From Antedon mediterranea (lineage: Eukaryota; Echinodermata; Crinoidea; Comatulida; Antedonidae): a stretch of 64,000 bases of DNA. Below, piece after piece: positions 44,559-54,608 of this stretch. The position numbers and the translations under genes were made by a program. Where the stretch lies: NCBI RefSeq assembly GCF_964355755.1, contig NC_092670.1:6845001-6909000 (forward strand), read 5' to 3'. Under the pieces are notes generated by a model. That model worked only from the letters and a program-made list of their open reading frames with translations, was not told where the DNA came from and ran no database searches. How positions within the stretch are numbered: the stretch's first letter is position 1; each line of letters begins with the position of its first letter.

Positions 44559-45598
44559 AAAGGGGACTAGATGCCGCCTATAATCTGGCCCCCCATACTA
44601 AATACGACAATTTTAAGGCAAAATACTTAGTGAATTCAGATAATATTGATTTGTTACTTAACGACAGAAATTACGTTAAAGGAAATTTACCAGATGGTAG
44701 AAATGTTTTAACTTTATTTGACAGTGGTTCAACTAGAACTATAATCTCACAATCGTACGTTTATTCCTCACTTTATTTATCGCGTTTAAAGCCAGTTAAA
44801 GTGAACACAACTAAATTTAGATTAGGTAACGGTGACTTCTTATATGCCAACCACTTAGTGCAATTCGAATTATTTATCCAAGGACACAAATTTAAAATTT
44901 CAGCATTAATCGTTAAAAATTTGACAGGTATTGACCTGATACTTGGAACCGAAACATTGTCTGAACTCGACGGTACTTTAAATTTTAAGGAAAACCCCTT
45001 TCGCATTAGACCAAAGATTTTTAGCTTTCGTCCTGTACACAAGATTTTTCTTAAACCCGGTGATACTAAAACAGTTAAATTAAAAGGAAGGGTTCCCGCA
45101 TTCGTACGCAATTCTGATGTTGTTCTACATGCAACCACCCATATTTCAAAACTTTGTCCATCAGATATGTTAGTAAAATTACATAGAGGAGAAACCAACA
45201 TTGATATCACTAACAACACAAACAGAAACGTATCTCTAAATACACATCAACCTATCGCGAGCCTTCACTTAACCAACCTTGTAACAGTTACTAATGACCT
45301 ACCAATAGATAGAATAAAGTTGACCAATGACAACGCAAACAAGTACCCACATTTAGAACGTACAGACCCATTGCTATCTTTAACCGAGGAAGAAATAATT
45401 AGAAAACAAGTTGATTTAACAGACAGCGTTTTAACACATAGAGAAAAAGAAGATTTGTATAAAACCTTACAACAAAACAGAAACGCATTTTCACTTTATG
45501 GTGAACTATCTAGCTGCCCAAACTTCAATACATTTTTTATTCGACCATTTTCGACTTCGCGACAGACAAAGACAAACATGTTATTGAGGCCGAATTGA
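44552..45598 (+). CDS. pol part 1: retropepsin-type protease
   Basis: The frame is open from within the T5A5G run (44552-44562), one base back from the gag frame. The first obvious Met-less start is near 44558, and the aspartic protease begins at about 44690 with VLTLFDSGSTRTIIS (catalytic D-S-G) and later LTGIDLILGTETL (the second conserved I-L-G strand). The rest leads to the RT connection (SLTEEEI, AFSLYGEL). No ATG is needed if it is made by a -1 shift from gag. The frame ends at 45598, just after the RT frame opens. Confidence 0.72.
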   Translation, partial: FLKRGLDAAYNLAPHTKYDNFKAKYLVNSDNIDLLLNDRNYVKGNLPDGRNVLTLFDSGSTRTIISQSYVYSSLYLSRLKPVKVNTTKFRLGNGDFLYANHLVQFELFIQGHKFKISALIVKNLTGIDLILGTETLSELDGTLNFKENPFRIRPKIFSFRPVHKIFLKPGDTKTVKLKGRVPAFVRNSDVVLHATTHISKLCPSDMLVKLHRGETNIDITNNTNRNVSLNTHQPIASLHLTNLVTVTNDLPIDRIKLTNDNANKYPHLERTDPLLSLTEEEIIRKQVDLTDSVLTHREKEDLYKTLQQNRNAFSLYGELSSCPNFNTFFIRPFSTSRQTKTNMLLRPN

Positions 45599-47019
45599 AC
45601 AAATTAGTCAAACTAGGAATCTTAGCAGTAGGACACCAATCGTATACTTCCCCTGTCCTTCTTGTTTCAAAGAAAAATTCAAAAGATAAAAGAGTTGTCA
45701 CAGACTTTCGCTATCTAAATTCCAGGATAAAACGTATTAATCACCCATTCCCATTATTAGCCGAAACTTTGAAAACAATAGGTAACGCTAATGCACAGAT
45801 TCTTAGCGTAATTGATTTGAAATCAGCGTTCCACTGTGTACCATTAGCCGAACATGCCCAACAATATACAGGTATAGCTTCATATCATGGTGGAAAGCAT
45901 TATTATTATAAGAGATTAGCACAAGGATTAAACGTTTCGCCAGGTATATTTCAAGCAAAGATTGACGAAATTTTAAATGAAATCCCAAATTCTAGAGAAT
46001 TCTGTATCGCCCATCATGATGATATTATTTTATTTAGCCAAGACAAATTTGCTCATAAGCAGCACCTTGTTTCCGTTTTACAAGCCCTACAATTAAATGG
46101 TTTTAGAATTTGTCCAAAGAAATGTAAGTTATTCAAGAATAAAGTGCAATATATGGGACACACCATCCTGATTAATTCTTCAGGACACGCATGTATCACA
46201 CCATTAGGCGACAGGTGTGCAGCTATCCGAATTTTGCCAGCCCCACGAACCCATAAAGAAACTAAACGATTTATTGGTGCAGTAAATTATGTATCCCATT
46301 TTTTCCCTCAAATACAATCAATTTTACGTCCGTTACACACACTCGCAAGCAAACGCCGAAAATTTGTTTGGTCTACTGAACACCAGAAAGCATTTGACGA
46401 AATTAAACAATTAATGGTTAAACCACCAACTCTTCAAATGCCTAGAAAAGAAGGTAGATTTACGCTATATAGCGACACTTCAAGAACCGCAACAGGTTCA
46501 TATTTAACACAAACAGTAAACGATAAAGAACACATAATAGGTTATTATTCCAAAATCTTACCACAAGCCTGTCAACGATATAGCGTCACAGAATTAGAGT
46601 TATTTGGACTTTACATTAACGTTTCAGCATTTCGACACTTACTAAAGGGTTGCGAATTTGATGCATTCGTAGACCACTCAGCAATTGTACAAATTTGGAA
46701 TTCAAAAGATCAGCCATGTACACCCCGTTTACAGAAACTAATATTACGATTGTCCGGATACATTTTCCAAATTGGTTATAAGAAAGGAACTGAATTAGTT
46801 TTAGCAGATTTTCTCTCCCGAGCCCCTCGTGATGACGATTCCGAAATTGATCAAGTTGTACCCATTGCATTTAATATTACAGAGACTGAATCTCTTAACC
46901 CGATTACAAACACATCTACTAGCAGACCAGTAACAAGGTCATACGCCAAGAAAATGGGAATAAATATACCTGACTTACAAAACCCAAACAAACGCCTGTC
47001 ATTAATCAAAACCCAGTGA
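45514..47019 (+). CDS. pol part 2: reverse transcriptase and RNase H
   Basis: Frame open from about 45514. The RT start is KHVIEAELNKLVKLGIL, then SPVLLVSKKNSKDKRVVTDF, ILSVIDLKSAFHCVPL (motif A Asp), LAQGLNVSPGIFQ (motif B) and CIAHHDDIILFS (motif C). The catalytic Asp pair is kept, but the usual Tyr-x is His-His. RNase H: FTLYSDTSRTATGSYL (Asp), YSVTELELFGL (Glu), FVDHSAI (Asp), LVLADFLSRAP. The frame ends at TGA 47017-47019, where the integrase frame takes over. The RT-RNase H part is uninterrupted. Confidence 0.85.
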   Translation: MPKLQYIFYSTIFDFATDKDKHVIEAELNKLVKLGILAVGHQSYTSPVLLVSKKNSKDKRVVTDFRYLNSRIKRINHPFPLLAETLKTIGNANAQILSVIDLKSAFHCVPLAEHAQQYTGIASYHGGKHYYYKRLAQGLNVSPGIFQAKIDEILNEIPNSREFCIAHHDDIILFSQDKFAHKQHLVSVLQALQLNGFRICPKKCKLFKNKVQYMGHTILINSSGHACITPLGDRCAAIRILPAPRTHKETKRFIGAVNYVSHFFPQIQSILRPLHTLASKRRKFVWSTEHQKAFDEIKQLMVKPPTLQMPRKEGRFTLYSDTSRTATGSYLTQTVNDKEHIIGYYSKILPQACQRYSVTELELFGLYINVSAFRHLLKGCEFDAFVDHSAIVQIWNSKDQPCTPRLQKLILRLSGYIFQIGYKKGTELVLADFLSRAPRDDDSEIDQVVPIAFNITETESLNPITNTSTSRPVTRSYAKKMGINIPDLQNPNKRLSLIKTQ

Positions 47020-48698
47020 CAACAAACACGCGACCTACACCTCAACCTACCGCTACACCACAAATAATCACGAGACAACAAACAAACGCACATCGATCAC
47101 CGCCTATCATAACGCCACCTATCGTAACACCACCCCCAATACGTAATGTAAACATTCGACAACCTCCAGAGGAACGACTAGTAGACAAAAACAAGCAAAG
47201 CAAAGATACTACACATCGAAACGTACCAGTTGAATTGTATACATCGCCCAAACCACTAGTACCCAACATAACTGAATTTAAGTCAGCACACATCCCAAAA
47301 CAACAAGACTTAGATAGATTAATGGATGTTATTCAAAGAAAGATAATTAGAGATTATAACCTCCCAGTAGATGTTAAACAATTACGTGTTGAACAAGAAA
47401 CTTCACCATTTTTTAAGCCAGTTTACGATTATTTAGCTCATGATATCCTTCCAGCTGATACGAAAGCAGGTCGTGCAGTTCAGAATAAGTCAGAGCAGTA
47501 CATATTGTGCAACGGTTTACTATTCCGTTTATTTTTCCAAGATAAAGGTGGAGAATTTGTATTGCAATTAGCTGTTCCTGAAAACTTAGCAGAGACTGTT
47601 ATTTCTCAGTATCACGACAATTTGTTAAGTAGCCACCAAGGTACGATGCGTACTTACCTTACTATTAGGAAATTATTTTACATGCCCCTTATGTTCGAGA
47701 AAGTCAACAATTATACCCAAGCGTGTCTTAGATGTCAACAATTTCGTCCCAAAACCGATAAATTACGTCCTTTACACGATCAAGTACCAGCAACTTACCG
47801 TCCCTTTCATACACTCAGTCTAGATTTTAAGAGTATGCCAACTTCACCTTCAGGTTTTAAACATATTATGGTAGTATGTGATGAGATAATTAGATTTTTG
47901 ATTTGTGTACCTTTGAAATCCATTGATGCCGAAACAATTTGTGAAGCACTAATTCAAAAGGTCATCAGTATTTTTGGACCCCCATCTCGTCTTATTTCAG
48001 ATGCAGCAACCTCCCTTACAGGAAAATTATTAACACTATTATGTAACACCCTTAACATTGATAGGAAAATCATCAGCGTCCACAATCACGGTAGTTTACA
48101 AGTTGAACGTCATATCCGCACCGTATCGGACCTGTTAAAGGTCAACCTTAACCAATTCGGAACAGATTGGGTTAGATTTGTATCAACAACATGTTATGCT
48201 TATAACTCGTTTACATCCCCACATCTAGGAAACCACTCCCCTTACGAATTAGTTTTTGGCCGCCAACCTCCAAGTTTGACCTCATTAGCATTTAACCCTA
48301 TTTCAGGATTGTCTCATTCCTATGAAGAATACTTTGAACATCTCAAGAAGAAATTTCAAAACATTTCACAGACAATGCTACAATTACAGCGAACACAACA
48401 AAACGTCCAAAACTCAAAGATTTCCCAACGCTTAGAAAAAAGTCCAATTTACTCAGTAGGACAACTCGTATATTTATACAAGCCAACATCATCATCACTA
48501 ACGGCAAATTCAAAGAAAATCGCCGCAGAATGGGTCGGACCATTAGTAATTCATGAAGTACTAGACAGAACACACTACATCCTAGCGACGATTAAAGGAG
48601 AAATACTTCGCGACGTATTCAATTATAACAGACTGAAACCCTGTTTTACGAGAACACCCAAAGAACGCAAAAATTTTACACATCTCCAAAAACTTTAA
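47016..48698 (+). CDS. pol part 3: integrase
   Basis: 560 codons (no ATG; reads through from GTG at 47016, with the upstream frame open at least to 46983). The zinc-binding HHCC region is about residues 190-245 (QYHDNLLSSHQGTMR...CLRCQQ). The catalytic core has LDFKSM (Asp), LISDAATSLTG (Asp) and SLQVERHIRT (Glu), the D-D-E triad. After the core, EWVGPLVIHEVL resembles the GPY/F module. The N-terminal 100 residues are Pro/Thr-rich, an unusual spacer between RNase H and integrase. TAA at 48696-48698. Confidence 0.85.
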   Translation: MTTNTRPTPQPTATPQIITRQQTNAHRSPPIITPPIVTPPPIRNVNIRQPPEERLVDKNKQSKDTTHRNVPVELYTSPKPLVPNITEFKSAHIPKQQDLDRLMDVIQRKIIRDYNLPVDVKQLRVEQETSPFFKPVYDYLAHDILPADTKAGRAVQNKSEQYILCNGLLFRLFFQDKGGEFVLQLAVPENLAETVISQYHDNLLSSHQGTMRTYLTIRKLFYMPLMFEKVNNYTQACLRCQQFRPKTDKLRPLHDQVPATYRPFHTLSLDFKSMPTSPSGFKHIMVVCDEIIRFLICVPLKSIDAETICEALIQKVISIFGPPSRLISDAATSLTGKLLTLLCNTLNIDRKIISVHNHGSLQVERHIRTVSDLLKVNLNQFGTDWVRFVSTTCYAYNSFTSPHLGNHSPYELVFGRQPPSLTSLAFNPISGLSHSYEEYFEHLKKKFQNISQTMLQLQRTQQNVQNSKISQRLEKSPIYSVGQLVYLYKPTSSSLTANSKKIAAEWVGPLVIHEVLDRTHYILATIKGEILRDVFNYNRLKPCFTRTPKERKNFTHLQKL

Positions 48699-49235
48699 CA
48701 ATTGTTGAATGAACCCACCGATGATAATAACGATAAAATCCAAAACACCATTAATGTAGTAAATGACGAAATCAATGTTGAATTTGTAGACGAACATGAT
48801 AGGACACCAGCCCAATTGCAATCAGATACCCTTACACATCCAACTAAGATAGAACCCCTTAACTTGCAACCTTACATTGACTGTGTAGAGAATAACATGG
48901 GATTAGCAGCCCCATTCCAAATGAAAGAAGAACAAATCAAGGAACAAACTAATCTAATTATGACAGCACCTAATGATTCAAATATGACATTAAACCGAGG
49001 TAGATTTAAAGCAGGACATTTCCAAGTTTTAGTTTCGTATTCTAAACCGACTTCAGCCAAACGCAACACCGATAAAACAAAACACGAATCTAATGATCGC
49101 AAATTTTGGTGGGATATTGACAGATATAACGATACAGATAAATTAATTAAAGAGATCATTAATGATAAACAGATACCGATAAGTGGATCGCCAAAACGAT
49201 TCATAAAACGTTTGTATAATGCAACGAATTACTGA
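48699..49235 (+). CDS. C-terminal extension of pol or separate ORF, unknown
   Basis: It is in the same frame as the integrase and separated from it only by the TAA at 48696-48698, so it may be a pol extension cut off by a nonsense change or reached by readthrough. About 178 codons: an acidic first part (NEPTDDNNDKIQNT), a middle helix, then a basic Trp-containing end (HFQVLVSYS, DRKFWWDIDRYND, LIKEIIND, SPKRFIKRLY). The last 80 residues could be a chromodomain-like tail, but the match is too weak to claim. Confidence 0.5.
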   Translation, partial: QLLNEPTDDNNDKIQNTINVVNDEINVEFVDEHDRTPAQLQSDTLTHPTKIEPLNLQPYIDCVENNMGLAAPFQMKEEQIKEQTNLIMTAPNDSNMTLNRGRFKAGHFQVLVSYSKPTSAKRNTDKTKHESNDRKFWWDIDRYNDTDKLIKEIINDKQIPISGSPKRFIKRLYNATNY

Positions 49236-50104
49236 TTTAATTTTTTTTGCAAGATTATTTTTAAATTACGACATTTGCTAAATTAATGATAGCATAGTCT
49301 ACGTATTTGATGAGATTTGTTAAATAATAATGTGATTTCAGTTAAAAGAGAATTGAATTTATGTTTAAGTATTGATTTTGTAACGAGTTTGATAAAGATT
49401 AATTTTGAATTTTGATGATCGATATATTGAGATATTGAAAAGAACGACAAGCATTTTGTAACAAATATTTTGAGTCGTTAATCTCAAGCATTAATTAATT
49501 GATATACAATAACAGGAGATTTTCTTAGTACTTTTAATTGTAATTTTGTTGACATTGAGTACAAAAGTCGAATTTGTCGACCGATTGAAATCGTAATTAC
49601 ATGTGAATATAAATGCTTAAATCGATAAAGTTGTGACGATAATGATATATTGTGGATAAGTTTGTGTCAACGGGACACACACATTTGTTTCTTTTAAAGT
49701 TTTAAGTGATTAAGTTTGACATTTTGATTTTAGGCTTATCAGCCACAGTTTCTTGAGTTTTATGTTTTGATTTGATGATTTATGTTTGAAGGCCATTAGA
49801 ACGCGATGAGTTGTCGCACAATTTGATTGATGTATGTTCAATGTAACATACTATTTTTAAGTTTTGTATTTTATTTTTAACTGATTTATGTTTGATTTAC
49901 GCGAATTTTATACCAAATTCATTTTTAATTTCATTTTTTTTTAAGAGAGAGAAGAGAGAGAGTGAAAGTGATAAGGTTACACTTCAGAGTCAATGGTTTT
50001 GGCTAACTCAATTTTTGCTTATATGTATAATAATGTTTTTTTCTTTTATATAACTTTAATTTTGCATGCCACTATTATAACCATTTTTATATTTTAAATA
50101 GATT
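49236..50104. other. 3' non-coding region of the LTR element
   Basis: AT-rich with many TTGATTTTG-like words and a GA-rich patch at about 49943-49968. No envelope-like frame was found between pol and the 3' LTR. Confidence 0.6.
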
Positions 50105-50132
50105 AGAAAAAAAAAAAAGGGAAACAGAGGGA
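50105..50132 (+). promoter_or_regulatory. Polypurine tract
   Basis: An A-run followed by GGGAAACAGAGGGA, entirely purine apart from one C, ending directly at the 3' LTR. It is the expected primer for plus-strand DNA synthesis. Confidence 0.85.
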
Positions 50133-50717
50133 TGTAATATAACGATATACTGTTATATTTAAGAAATCGACCTCTGTATCGGAATTTAAATAGGTTCACA
50201 AACTTGACCCAGAAAGTCCAGAGGAGAGTTTGTCCAGATGTTTTAATGACCATTTAGTTTATAATAGAATCCCTAAAGAAAACACTTAGCTTAATTTTGT
50301 GACTTTTCCCATCGTTAAACCAGGAGTGACTGACACTATTTAAGTACAGATTTGACAGTGTCATCCATCACAGAAATACCTTATTATACCGTTAATCACT
50401 CCCACTTAAACACCCCTGGATAAACTTAGGACCAATCGTTACCCTCTAATATTACGTAGTGACATTATGCAAATGAACTGAGCCAATATACCCCCAAGTT
50501 TCAGAAGGGCCCAGACACACCTCACAGCCACTTCTTCAGAAGCAGACCTACACACTTCACACCTCACTGACAGCATCATTGATTGTCCGTTCCTTATCTA
50601 TACTTATAGTTGTATATTGTACTGAAGTATTATACTGAATAAACAATATATGTGTTACGACAGTCAAGCGAGTCAGAGTCTTCATTAGTACCTCAACAAC
50701 CCAAACATTATATTACA
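50133..50717 (+). repeat. 3' LTR
   Basis: 585 bases, same length and ends as the 5' LTR. I counted about six differences (e.g. GGATAAACTT for GGATCAACTT, GTTACC for GTAACC, GAGTCAGAG for GAGTTAGAG, and two compensating one-base indels near the end). Polyadenylation signal at 50638-50643. Confidence 0.93.
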
Positions 50718-50740
50718 ATATTTAGGTTTTTTTTGTGAAA

Positions 50741-51162
50741 CCAAATCAGGATCTTTACTCTGCTCTTCCACTAACCTGGACCGATTGAGAACTGTCGGAC
50801 CGAAATCACACACTTTTGGGAGCTGTTGTTCAGCCTGGGCAGTGTGTGACTCGGGACCTGAGCAGACAGCCTCTTGGGAAACGCGATCCGTAATGTCTCC
50901 GTAAAAACTATCACATAAGTCAATACTCTCATCCTCATCTATGGTTTTATTTGCCATAGATCGCGTTTAACGGACATGATGGAAACACATGTGATAATTA
51001 TTTCTCTAAACACACCGTGCTTTCGTCTTCAACAGGACTCTTGCACACAACCGGTTCTACTGTCACTCTGTCTCCGGCCAAATCATTCCCCAAAAGGAGT
51101 GTGACACCCCATACTGGAAGACTCGGAATGACACCGACAACAAAATCAAACAAAACTATATA
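50741..51162 (-). mobile_element. Captured fragment of a second gypsy-type element
   Basis: 422 bases absent from unit A. The - strand encodes protease-to-RT linker sequence of a Ty3/gypsy polyprotein: LPVWGVTLLLGNDLAGDRVT, VEPVVCKSPVEDE, then after a stop and frame change DFGPTVLNRSRLVEEQSKDP. No LTRs, no polyadenylation tail. It is flanked by 84-base direct repeats of host sequence (39946-40010 continued at 50722-50740, and 51163-51246), a duplication much longer than integrases make. Confidence 0.75.
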
Positions 51163-51639
51163 ATAGTTGATATACTTCCACAATCCAACTTGCATCAGCG
51201 TTTGTGCAAATTGATATTTTAGGATATTTAGGTTTTTTTTGTGAAATATTCTATTGTTAATTTCCTGGTGAATTTTTTTCATTTTCTGGTTTGTATGTTT
51301 TGTATGTATAATGAATATACTATTCGAAATAAAGGAAATGAATGGATGAATTGTGTTCAACTTTCTGACTATTATGGTCAACATGATCCAACCATTACAG
51401 GCTCCTCAGTGTGAAAACTAATCGATATGCCAAATCCTTTATTCCCTCCGGTATCATCCAGTACAACAGAAAGTCAAGAAGATAATTTTATCTTGTATTT
51501 TTTTTTTATGTTTTTATATGAAAGGTTTTATGCTATATTTGTTTTTATTGTGTTTTCTTGTTATTATGACGAGCAATGAATTTCCTTTTTGAGGATCAAT
51601 AAAAGTTATCTTATCTTATCTTATCTTATCTTATCTTAT
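51163..51639 (+). mobile_element. Repeat Y and LINE 3' end with (TTATC)n tail (unit B)
   Basis: Counterpart of 20392-20868. It begins with the second copy of the 84-base direct repeat and ends with the (TTATC)n tail at 51609-51639. Confidence 0.55.
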
Positions 51640-52091
51640 AGTCAAACAACACTCCTAGATAGGCCCTACTTATTATTAACAATCTCTACTTCCTTTCCTT
51701 TAACGTATCCCGGAATCACAGTCAGCATTTTTTTCGAAAATCAATCCGCATTTCTTTTTATGTAATCGGTAAATCGAATAATTATAATAATAGAGAGGAA
51801 TTGTTGTGAATAATAATTCCAACCATAGCTGAGTCGTCCGGAAGTGTTATCATTGGACAACTCGAAGATATCGACCTAATATCTGACGTGTCCTGAGTAA
51901 ACAAAAAAGGTGCCAGTACGGTACCTTGTAAGTTATGTGAATTAATGTAAATACAGATTATCTGTGATGTGTGTGCCTAACCAGAGTATTAAGTGTATCG
52001 TAACTGTTTAATCTTTCTCATGTAAATTTTTAGAAAAGTTTATTAAATAATGATTTCCTAATTTGTGATTATAACATTTTATTTATCTCAG

Positions 52092-52254
52092 GGGTGTATG
52101 GTTTAGCTATTGATGGAATTGGAAATAAACTTTATTGGACAAGTACTTCAGAAGACAGAATTGAAGTAATAAATTTGGATGGAACGGACAGAACAGTTCT
52201 TTTTGACATGAAATTGGCTGAGCCACGTGCAATTAAAATAGACACAGTAAACGA
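52092..52254 (+). CDS. YWTD propeller exon 2' (unit B)
   Basis: Duplicate of 21320-21482, phase 1 in and phase 2 out, same acceptor (ATCTCAG|GGG) and donor (GA|GTATGT). No coding difference seen. Remains in frame with exon 38081 despite the 10.7-kb insertion in the intron between them. Confidence 0.82.
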
Positions 52255-52576
52255 GTATGTAATGGAATTAAATAATAAAAACTGGTTCGTTTTGTATCTT
52301 GTTTAACTCAATTTGGAGATAAACTGTTTCAATAAAAATTCCACTACGTTCTGAATGTCATAACATACCATTGTTGTAGATGCATCAACACGGCGCATTT
52401 ACTATTGAAGAATGTTAATGTGTTTCTCTGAATGTCATTAGTGATAAAACATTGGCATCTTTCAGTATAAAATAAAATAAAACAACAACAATAGTAATAA
52501 GTAAGTAACAAATAGTATAGATCAACTTAAATCTTCATAAAGTAATTAGTAATTTAATTTGTTAATTATAAAAAAG

Positions 52577-52713
52577 ATACTTGTATTGGACTGATCTTGG
52601 ACCTGGAAATGAGATGATAGAGCGTGCGAAGCTAAATGACTTGAATGCCACTAGAACCGCCTTGGTGACGACAGGACTTATATATCCAAACGGACTTGTT
52701 TTATCAGTTCCAG
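52577..52713 (+). CDS. YWTD propeller exon 3' (unit B)
   Basis: Duplicate of 21805-21941, phase 2 in and phase 1 out. One substitution: D for N in AKLNDLNATR. The sequon NAT next to it is kept in both units. Confidence 0.8.
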
Positions 52714-53008
52714 GTAAGTTAGGAGAAACTATACATAATTATTGCATTGAGTCCAAGTGAAAAAATTAATTTGAAATGTTTTTTCAAGGAAAATTAATTT
52801 TAGTAATGGTAATAATAGCAATAGAGGATGGTTTAAACAATTTTTTTGTAAATTTTATTTGTGTAAACAGTTTAGTTTAGTTCGAGTGACAGACAAACAG
52901 AGAGACAAATAGATAGATAGATATTTTGTATAATTATATGCTTGTTGAAAAAAAATACCGAGATACAAACTATTTTGTACAACATGCCACCGTTCTATTA
53001 TTTTGAAG

Positions 53009-53254
53009 ATGGAAAGATGTATTGGTGCGACACAGGAACAGATAAAATTGAAGAAGCTAATCTTGATGGAACGAAGCGAACAACAATATTAGATGTTAGA
53101 TATGGAACACACCCGTTTGCTATCGACATTTATAAAAACTATATATACTGGTCAGATTTGATTGCAGGCGTGTATAAAGTTAATAGAAGGACTGGAATAT
53201 CATCAATTCAAAGTGGCCGACTTAATCAACCAGGAAGTTTATACATTTTTACTG
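53009..53254 (+). CDS. YWTD propeller exon 4' (unit B)
   Basis: Duplicate of 22237-22482, an 82-codon phase-1 exon with two YWTD-type blades (YWCD, YWSD) and the closing strand. No coding difference seen. Confidence 0.83.
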
Positions 53255-53933
53255 GTAATACTTGTATTTGATAAATATTTTAAAAAATCTATTTCCCACT
53301 GCAAGTTCCAATATAATAGCATAAACAGTATATTAAACCGAGTTAAAATATTCTATATTTTGTTCTAAACATTACTCTTTGGACTAAAAATACGTTATGA
53401 AAATATTTGTTTTGATATTAGGCTTGACACCCAAGTAATATAAAACTGATATTCTGACTTAAACACTTGCTATAGTTTATGTAGACTACCTACAGCCACA
53501 GATTCTGGTATGAGTATGGGGAGTATGTATAGCCATACTAACCGCAGTTGATTTATTTTGATGTTCCGGTTCATAACTTTTGCATCTAAACCGTATAAAA
53601 CCAATTGCTATTAATTCATTAAAAACGATAAGGGTTAATGGTTAATACTGAATTCAAGCATCTTATTATGTAAATATACCTGTATTTTAACCACTTTAAA
53701 CACCTACTTTTAATTTTTACAAATGTACTTATATGTATATAACTGTTAACCTACCTTCATGGAGAGCGGACACGAATAAAATAGTGCTGCGGAAAGTGTC
53801 CTAAATCCGACCAAATTGGACTTTAATTACTAGTTATCGACCATATTGAGAATTATAGACGCACAGTCTCAACGAATTATATATTTTGTGATTTATTTTG
53901 CTCTATTTTACTGGTTTTCGTAATTTTAAAACC

Positions 53934-54230
53934 ATGACTACCACCGAGGCCAGTAGTAGACGAACCCGCAGTAGCCAACCGGACCAGCCACCTGTAGAAA
54001 ATGAGGTAAACATGCATACTTTGCATGCATTGTTAACCAAATTAAACGCTGATATGAACTCCCGGTTTGACGCGCTAGCGTCTCAAATGACCAAGGTTAA
54101 TGCAGACATTAAAGGCATTCGAACTGAGATGCCCGACTTGGAGACAGTGGTGAAGCATATGGACAAATTTTCAACACTTAATTTATTTCATGAACTTCCC
54201 AACTGTTTAATGAACTTCCGTACTGTTTAG
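53934..54230 (+). pseudogene. LINE D ORF1, truncated (unit B)
   Basis: Same start as the unit A ORF1, but after about residue 78 (VVKHMDK) the deletion joins it to spacer sequence that is translated out of frame (FSTLNLFHELPN...) to a stop at 54230. It keeps part of the coiled coil and loses the RRM-like and C-terminal domains. Substitutions D/N (LTKLNADM), D/E and A/P before the junction. Confidence 0.78.
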
Positions 54231-54608
54231 AATGAGAATCGTTTATTTTCCTTTATTTGTTGAACTACGCAAAGCCGGCAGTACTGTATGGAGTGAGAAA
54301 CTGTAAATTGTTTGTATTTCCATTCTTACATTAAGTAATTATTTCATAATTTTTAAAATGCAAGTAGTATGAGATTTCATTGATTTTTCTATCTGTCCAC
54401 ACGTTAAATTCAAACATCACATGTACCTTTCCCCAGTAACACATTGTTCTTGTCCTCTTCGTTTTTCACTTTTTGCCTAGATAAGTATATGTGTTTAAGT
54501 GTGTATAATATGTTATATGTTGGCATGGTACTCTTTTTTTTACATATATATTTCATTATGCGTTATACTTAATGACCGATTACATTCCATTTTATATTAT
54601 TCAAGTAA

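Larger units (their letters stand above)
40011..50717 (+). mobile_element. Ty3/gypsy-type LTR retrotransposon with nested LINE
   Basis: Complete insertion: two 585-base LTRs, a TGG primer site, gag split by a LINE, then protease, RT-RNase H and integrase in separate frames, a polypurine tract, and a 4-base target duplication ATAT (40007-40010 and 50718-50721). The empty site is preserved in unit A at about 20451-20459. The two LTRs differ by only about six changes, so insertion is recent. The order PR-RT-RH-IN identifies Ty3/gypsy. Confidence 0.92.

Noticed and set aside
49236-50104. Search for an envelope-like gene that would make the LTR element an endogenous retrovirus
   Set aside because: No frame with a signal peptide, Cys pattern or membrane anchor between pol and the 3' LTR.
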